Shown here: positions 59,546-64,000 of the stretch, piece by piece | How the letters are laid out: every line of letters starts with the position of its first letter | Numbering within the stretch: position 1 is the first letter of the stretch | Assembly: GCA_019722365.1 (NCBI GenBank) | Contig: JADFUC010000388.1 | Location: 930,001 to 994,000 of the forward strand | Origin: Lithospermum erythrorhizon | Lineage: Eukaryota > Streptophyta > Magnoliopsida > Boraginales > Boraginaceae | Direction: 5' to 3' | Length of the DNA stretch: 64,000 nt | Position numbers and translations under genes: made by a program | Notes under the pieces: generated by a model | What the model saw: the letters and a program-made list of their open reading frames with translations, nothing else | What the model was told of the DNA's origin: nothing | The model's database searches: none

Positions 59546-62500
59546 TTCCTTTTTTATTTACTTCTTATTCTAATACTTTTTTGTTTGTTTTGTTATCATT
59601 TCACACTTTCTATACTGCTTAGTTATTTGTCTTGATCCTTGCAATGCTGAATTAATCGTGTTACATAATATATTTTTATAGTCTGAATAATGAATCGAAA
59701 TTATGTAGAGGAGAAAAAAGTGTTTATATAATTGAAGAAATTATCTTGAAGAAAAAATAATTGAATCTATTATATGTGATGTAAACTCTCACGTATAAAA
59801 TTTGATAATAGGTGAGTAATTACTGAATGCGATATTAGAGTTATTTATAAAAGGAAAATTCTAGTGAAAGAAATAATTAGCCAGAGATTTAGAATTTTGT
59901 GGTGTGGTTAATTACTAAAAAGGGTAAAATAGAAAAACAAATTTGACATCGCTGATAACCATAAATCATTATATAGGATAAATACTTATATCTTATTTTA
60001 TTATTATATTCCTAGAGGGCTAGACATCAAATGTGTATGATTAATTTTTTTTTTACTTTGAATATTAGATGAGAATCTGATGTATATTCCATATTTTATT
60101 CTCCTATAAATAAGAGTATACAACTAAAACACATCAATTTTTAATTACCGTACCAAAATCTAAAACGAGAAGTAAAAAAAAATGGAGATAGTATTCATTA
60201 GGGGTGGTGAATTATTTGAGAATCAATGAAACGTCATACTCGTAGCAAAGGTGTAATTATAATGATTTATTGCCTCCTGATTTATGTAATGTTTTGGAGA
60301 GTTACATGGATTCGTTCGTTTATGTGACTCTTTATTACATTTAGTTAAGATAATGATGATCGATAGTTTATTTTATTTTATTTTTTATAAACAAATATAA
60401 TTCAATTATCATGAAATTTAGATAAAAGGAAGTATAAAATTAAGGGGCCTCAATTCATTTGGGGCCTACCTTGACCTAAAATTCCATTAATTTTCTTTTG
60501 AAAGTAATAGATTATTGAAACTAAATGGCATAATAGATTATTTAAGGCAAGAGGGTAGAGGCGCAGATTGTTTGAACTGAATGGCATAATAGATTATAGA
60601 AGCCAATTACTCAATTCTCATCATTCATCAATTTGAATGTTTGATGTAAGTAAATAATGTTACAATTTTTTTTCTTCCCTCAGTTTACATTATTTATTTG
60701 TGGTATTTTATTGATCATTAGTTTATTATGATTTTCTTCATTTTGTATTAAATTATACATAATTCTGTATTTAAATATATATTATAAATTATTATACGTT
60801 AAATTTGTATCAATAGTAACAATAATACATTCATTTATTTCTTATTAGGAGAAATAATTAATTAGAAGTGCTCATTATTTGAAATCAAAAATATTAGTTT
60901 GTTTCTATAGATACGAAGAGTGATTGATGATTTTCTTTTTAAGAAATGTCGGAGGAATTTGATTTTGAATGAATGTTTTTATTTTTTAAATAAAATAAAT
61001 ATTGTATGAAATTAAGAATTTCATTAAACTTTCAATGAATATTGAATGAAATTGACTTAAATTTATATGATTAATTATTTTTCCATACAAAAAATATATT
61101 AATAAATTTAATAAAAAAGTTTCATTTTATATCTTGACACAAGAACTCTATTATTTATGATAAATGTACACATGCCATTCAAATCAGACTGTAGTTGGCA
61201 ACATATGAAACTTGAAATTGAGATGTTTAGGCAGTTATGTGTAACGTGTAATAAGTTGACAAGTTGCACAAAATTTGAGTCGGTACATATATCTGCCAAG
61301 ATAACAGCATAATAGTCAATAAATAAAATGTGACTAAAGTCCAAACATAATTTTCAGATATGTCGACGATGCATATGAACTTCATCAAAAACCATGACTC
61401 ACCATTGTTAACATCAAGGATCCATGGCAACCAAATGGGACTACTCTCCTTTTTATTTGCTTTGGGATCACGAAGTTTGTAATGAATAAAATAAGGCTAA
61501 ATTTCATACCGTCACATAAATTAGAGAAAATATTTTAAATAAATATCTAAATATTTTAACATTTTAAATGATGCGCAAAGTGATTTTATTGCTGAATTTA
61601 AAGCGTATTTTTTTAGCTTTTAAACATTTATAACATATGGCTTAAAGGTAAAACAAATATTATATATATATATTACATTTTATTTATCATTTTTTAAATA
61701 ACAAACACTTAATTGGATCAATATTTAATACATTAATAAATTTAACCTTATTTTCATTTATTTGGAAAAGTACTCAAAAAAATAGATGTCAAAGTCATCC
61801 CTTTTAGTCATTAGATTCAAATTTCAAATTGATAAATAAAAAAATAAAAATCTAGAAAAATTAAAATAAAAAACATAAAAGAAAATACTCAAAAAAATAC
61901 ATATTAATATTATAGTACATAAAAATATATAAATTGACTAACCATCAATGAAGACATACATGGTTTGGACATTCTACATATCATAATCAAAAGTAACATA
62001 ATAACCACAATACATAATCACAATGATATGATTTACGAGTGATTATCTACATACCACGATATGTATGATTGTGGTTAGACTTGAGACCACCATATCAGTG
62101 GCAAAACCTAACATACTAATAAAAAAAATTCGATATGATTGATAAATCTCTCTTGACACATAATTATTGTGGTTAGACTAATTGAAAACAAAAGAAAAAA
62201 CATTCTAAGCGCAACATTCTTTTGCTTGTTGTGAAATTAATCCCGTACGGACTACAGGTGTAATAATGAGTATGGTTAGACTCTATGAACTAAAATAAAA
62301 TAACCACACTAACGTCGGTGGTAAGTCGAACTTCTTGTTTTGCTTAATTGGTTAACATAATCCTCATCATCCCAACCCAAATCAATTTTTTTCATCAAAC
62401 TTCGTACTTTGGTACCTCTTGATCTCTTTGACTCTCTTCACGAGTTATCGAGTTGACCAAAATTATTTTGGGATAGGCCGGGATTCGTTTAGGGGAATTC

Positions 62501-62837
62501 GATAGGTCGAAGATGCTTTGAAATTTCTTTGAAAATAATAAGAAGATACTAAAAAATAACGATTTAAAAATACTAAAATTTAACAATTTATTATTTAAAA
62601 ATAACTATTAGATCTAAAATCATGAAGAAAAAGATTATTTAATGGTTGAGTTAATTTAGAACCAAATACTTAGTATCATATTTTATCTATTATACCATTT
62701 GTTCCAAAATTTAATTTTAAACTCTATTTGAAATTTCCAACTTGTAACCATTTTTCCAACTTAACTTGTATACAAAAACAATAGTAAGTTATTGACTCTT
62801 CAACCATTTCCAAGTTATTTTGGCTTTCTTTATCATT
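59546..62837. other. Long AT-rich region without recognisable genes
   Basis: No gene family motif is visible on either strand. A word AATGGCATAATAGATTAT occurs at about 60525 and 60581. (TA)n and A/T-rich runs are frequent. The frames at 61108-61430 lack any recognisable domain. Confidence 0.5.
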
Positions 62838-63110
62838 CTAACATGAATTTTGCCTGGTAGCCCTTACTAAGCCTTTAGAATTTGAGGCAGAAAACAGGTA
62901 AGGCCTTGGAGGCATTTGCAAGGTATCGAGATCCCCTTCTAGCATTTCCACCACCTTACTCATTGTTGGCCGATGCGACGGATCAGTTTGAATGTACCAC
63001 AAGCTCACTATAATCATTTTTCTTGCACTTTCTTTCTCCGCATCATTCACAATGCTAGGCAGAACAATCTCTTGATTTCTTTCAAGAATTCAAGTTGAGC
63101 ATAAATCCAA
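62838..63110 (-). pseudogene. LRK10-like receptor kinase, C-terminal fragment (minus arm)
   Basis: It encodes the last part of a kinase domain and the tail: NQEIVLPSIVNDAEKESARK, then MIIVSLWYIQTDPSHRPTMS, KVVEMLEGDLDTLQMPPRP, and a stop at 62838. The WCIQTDPS.RPSM and VVEMLEG blocks are hallmarks of the LRK10L (leaf rust 10-like) receptor kinases. Nothing upstream continues the domain: at about 63085 the frame shifts after a sequence resembling WIYAQLE. It is a terminal fragment, not a gene. It is the inverted partner of the plus-strand fragment to its right. Confidence 0.85.
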
Positions 63111-63234
63111 TGTGGTGGTACACACACAAAATTCTTTGCGAGTACTACGACATCAAAGAATCCTAAATTCTTTCACAGAAAAAATTGGACTAGGGCTTTA
63201 GTTCTATTTCAAGGATATTTAGATGAAATGGGAA

Positions 63235-64000
63235 TTCGGTGGGCGTAAAATTCTTGTCTACTTCAAAAGGGAACTAGAGAGGATTTATCAATGATAGCAA
63301 GCATTAGTAACATCTCATCTTAATGTAGTGAAGCTTGCTTGGATTCTGCTTTGAGTACAATAAGGGCTATGGTTTTGTAATTACATGCCAAATGGCTCAC
63401 TAAGAAAAATATATTTTAATGACAAAGTCCATTATTAGTCACACCAATTGGGATGGCCAACATTGTTCAAGATTGCGGTTGGGATTGCTCGTGGACTGGA
63501 ATATTTGCATCTCTTTTGTGCTACACGAATGGTGCATTTTGATATTAAGCCGCATAATGTACTTCTAGACGTGCTTTTGTCCCAAATTTCCGACTTTGGA
63601 CTTGCTAAACTATGTAGTGAAAATAACAGCATGTTATCATTGTCAGGGCACGAGGACTATTAGGTATATCGCTCCTATATTCTATGCAGGAGATTTTTGG
63701 AGAATTATCGCATAAATCAGATGTGTACATTTATGGAATGATGATTCTTGAAATGGTTAGGAGTAGAAAGAACTCTAATAATATTGAATGTAATGCCAGT
63801 AGCAAATGTACTTTCCATATTGGATTTATGCTCAACTTGAAAAGAAATCAAAGGGTGTTCTACCCTAACATTATGAATTTGGAGAAAAGAAAGTACAAGA
63901 AAAATGATTATAGTGAGCTTGTGGTACATTCAAAACTGATCCATCGCATCGGCCAACAATGAGTATGGTGAGTAAAAATGCTAGAGGATCTCGATACTTA
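63235..64000 (+). pseudogene. LRK10-like receptor kinase fragment (plus arm), runs off the right edge
   Basis: The kinase domain starts near subdomain II-III (VGVKFLSTSKGN) and continues through [51 protein letters not shown] (catalytic loop), SDFGLAKLC and ELSHKSDVYIYGMMILEM. The tail MIIVSLWYIQ is the same as in the minus-strand fragment. Stops at 63265-63440, a stop at 63661 in place of the activation-segment end, and frameshifts at 63660, 63790 and 63935 kill it. There is no extracellular or membrane part. The family assignment is firm; function is lost. Confidence 0.85.

Noticed and set aside
1..64000. CRISPR arrays, operons, rRNA or tRNA genes, and organellar insertions
   Set aside because: I saw no regularly spaced repeats with unique spacers, no recognisable tRNA or rRNA core sequence and no plastid or mitochondrial gene. 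The window is ordinary plant nuclear DNA.

Overview
This is nuclear DNA from a flowering plant, most likely a eudicot. The evidence is spliced genes with GT/AG introns and introns in 5' UTRs, plant-specific families (a RING-H2 ligase of the RHF2A type, an LRR receptor kinase of the HSL3 type, an NPF transporter, LRK10-like kinase remnants), low GC content, and many plant Ty1/copia and Ty3 elements and MITEs. The species cannot be named from the sequence.

Layout. From 1 to about 24 kb lies a gene-rich block, all on the minus strand: the 5' part of RFC1 (314-6960, running off the left edge), an RHF2A-type E3 ligase (8590-12995), a damaged 3' end of a TPR/STI1-type tail-anchored protein (about 16500-16830), intronless TFIIE-alpha (18039-19460), and a full-length HSL3-type receptor kinase (20824-23974). 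From 24 to 31 kb is mostly AT-rich non-coding DNA with tandem duplications, a Stowaway-like MITE, a small copia gag fragment and one cysteine-rich peptide exon resembling ESF1. From 31 to 40 kb is a decayed SIRE-like copia element. It carries a nested solo LTR with a clean target duplication and is followed by a Ty3-type LTR fragment. From 41 to 43 kb are two exon-like pieces of an unnamed membrane protein that seems to have lost its ATG. From 44 to 47 kb is TIM17 with a long 5'-UTR intron. From 47.6 to 50.5 kb is an NPF1-like transporter gene with a reading-frame break. From 50.8 to 59.5 kb is a second decayed copia element, interrupted by a 2.5 kb solo LTR with a perfect 5-bp target duplication. 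The right edge (62.8-64 kb) holds two oppositely oriented fragments of the same LRK10-like kinase, both broken.

The intact genes are housekeeping genes (DNA replication clamp loading, Pol II initiation, mitochondrial protein import) plus one ubiquitin ligase and one surface receptor. They are not a functional cluster, and their adjacency looks like ordinary plant gene order. I found no convincing new multi-gene system. The observations most worth following up are the nested and solo LTR structure, the ESF1-like cysteine-rich exon, the unnamed membrane-protein locus, the two genes whose breaks could be either decay or sequencing error, and the inverted kinase remnants.
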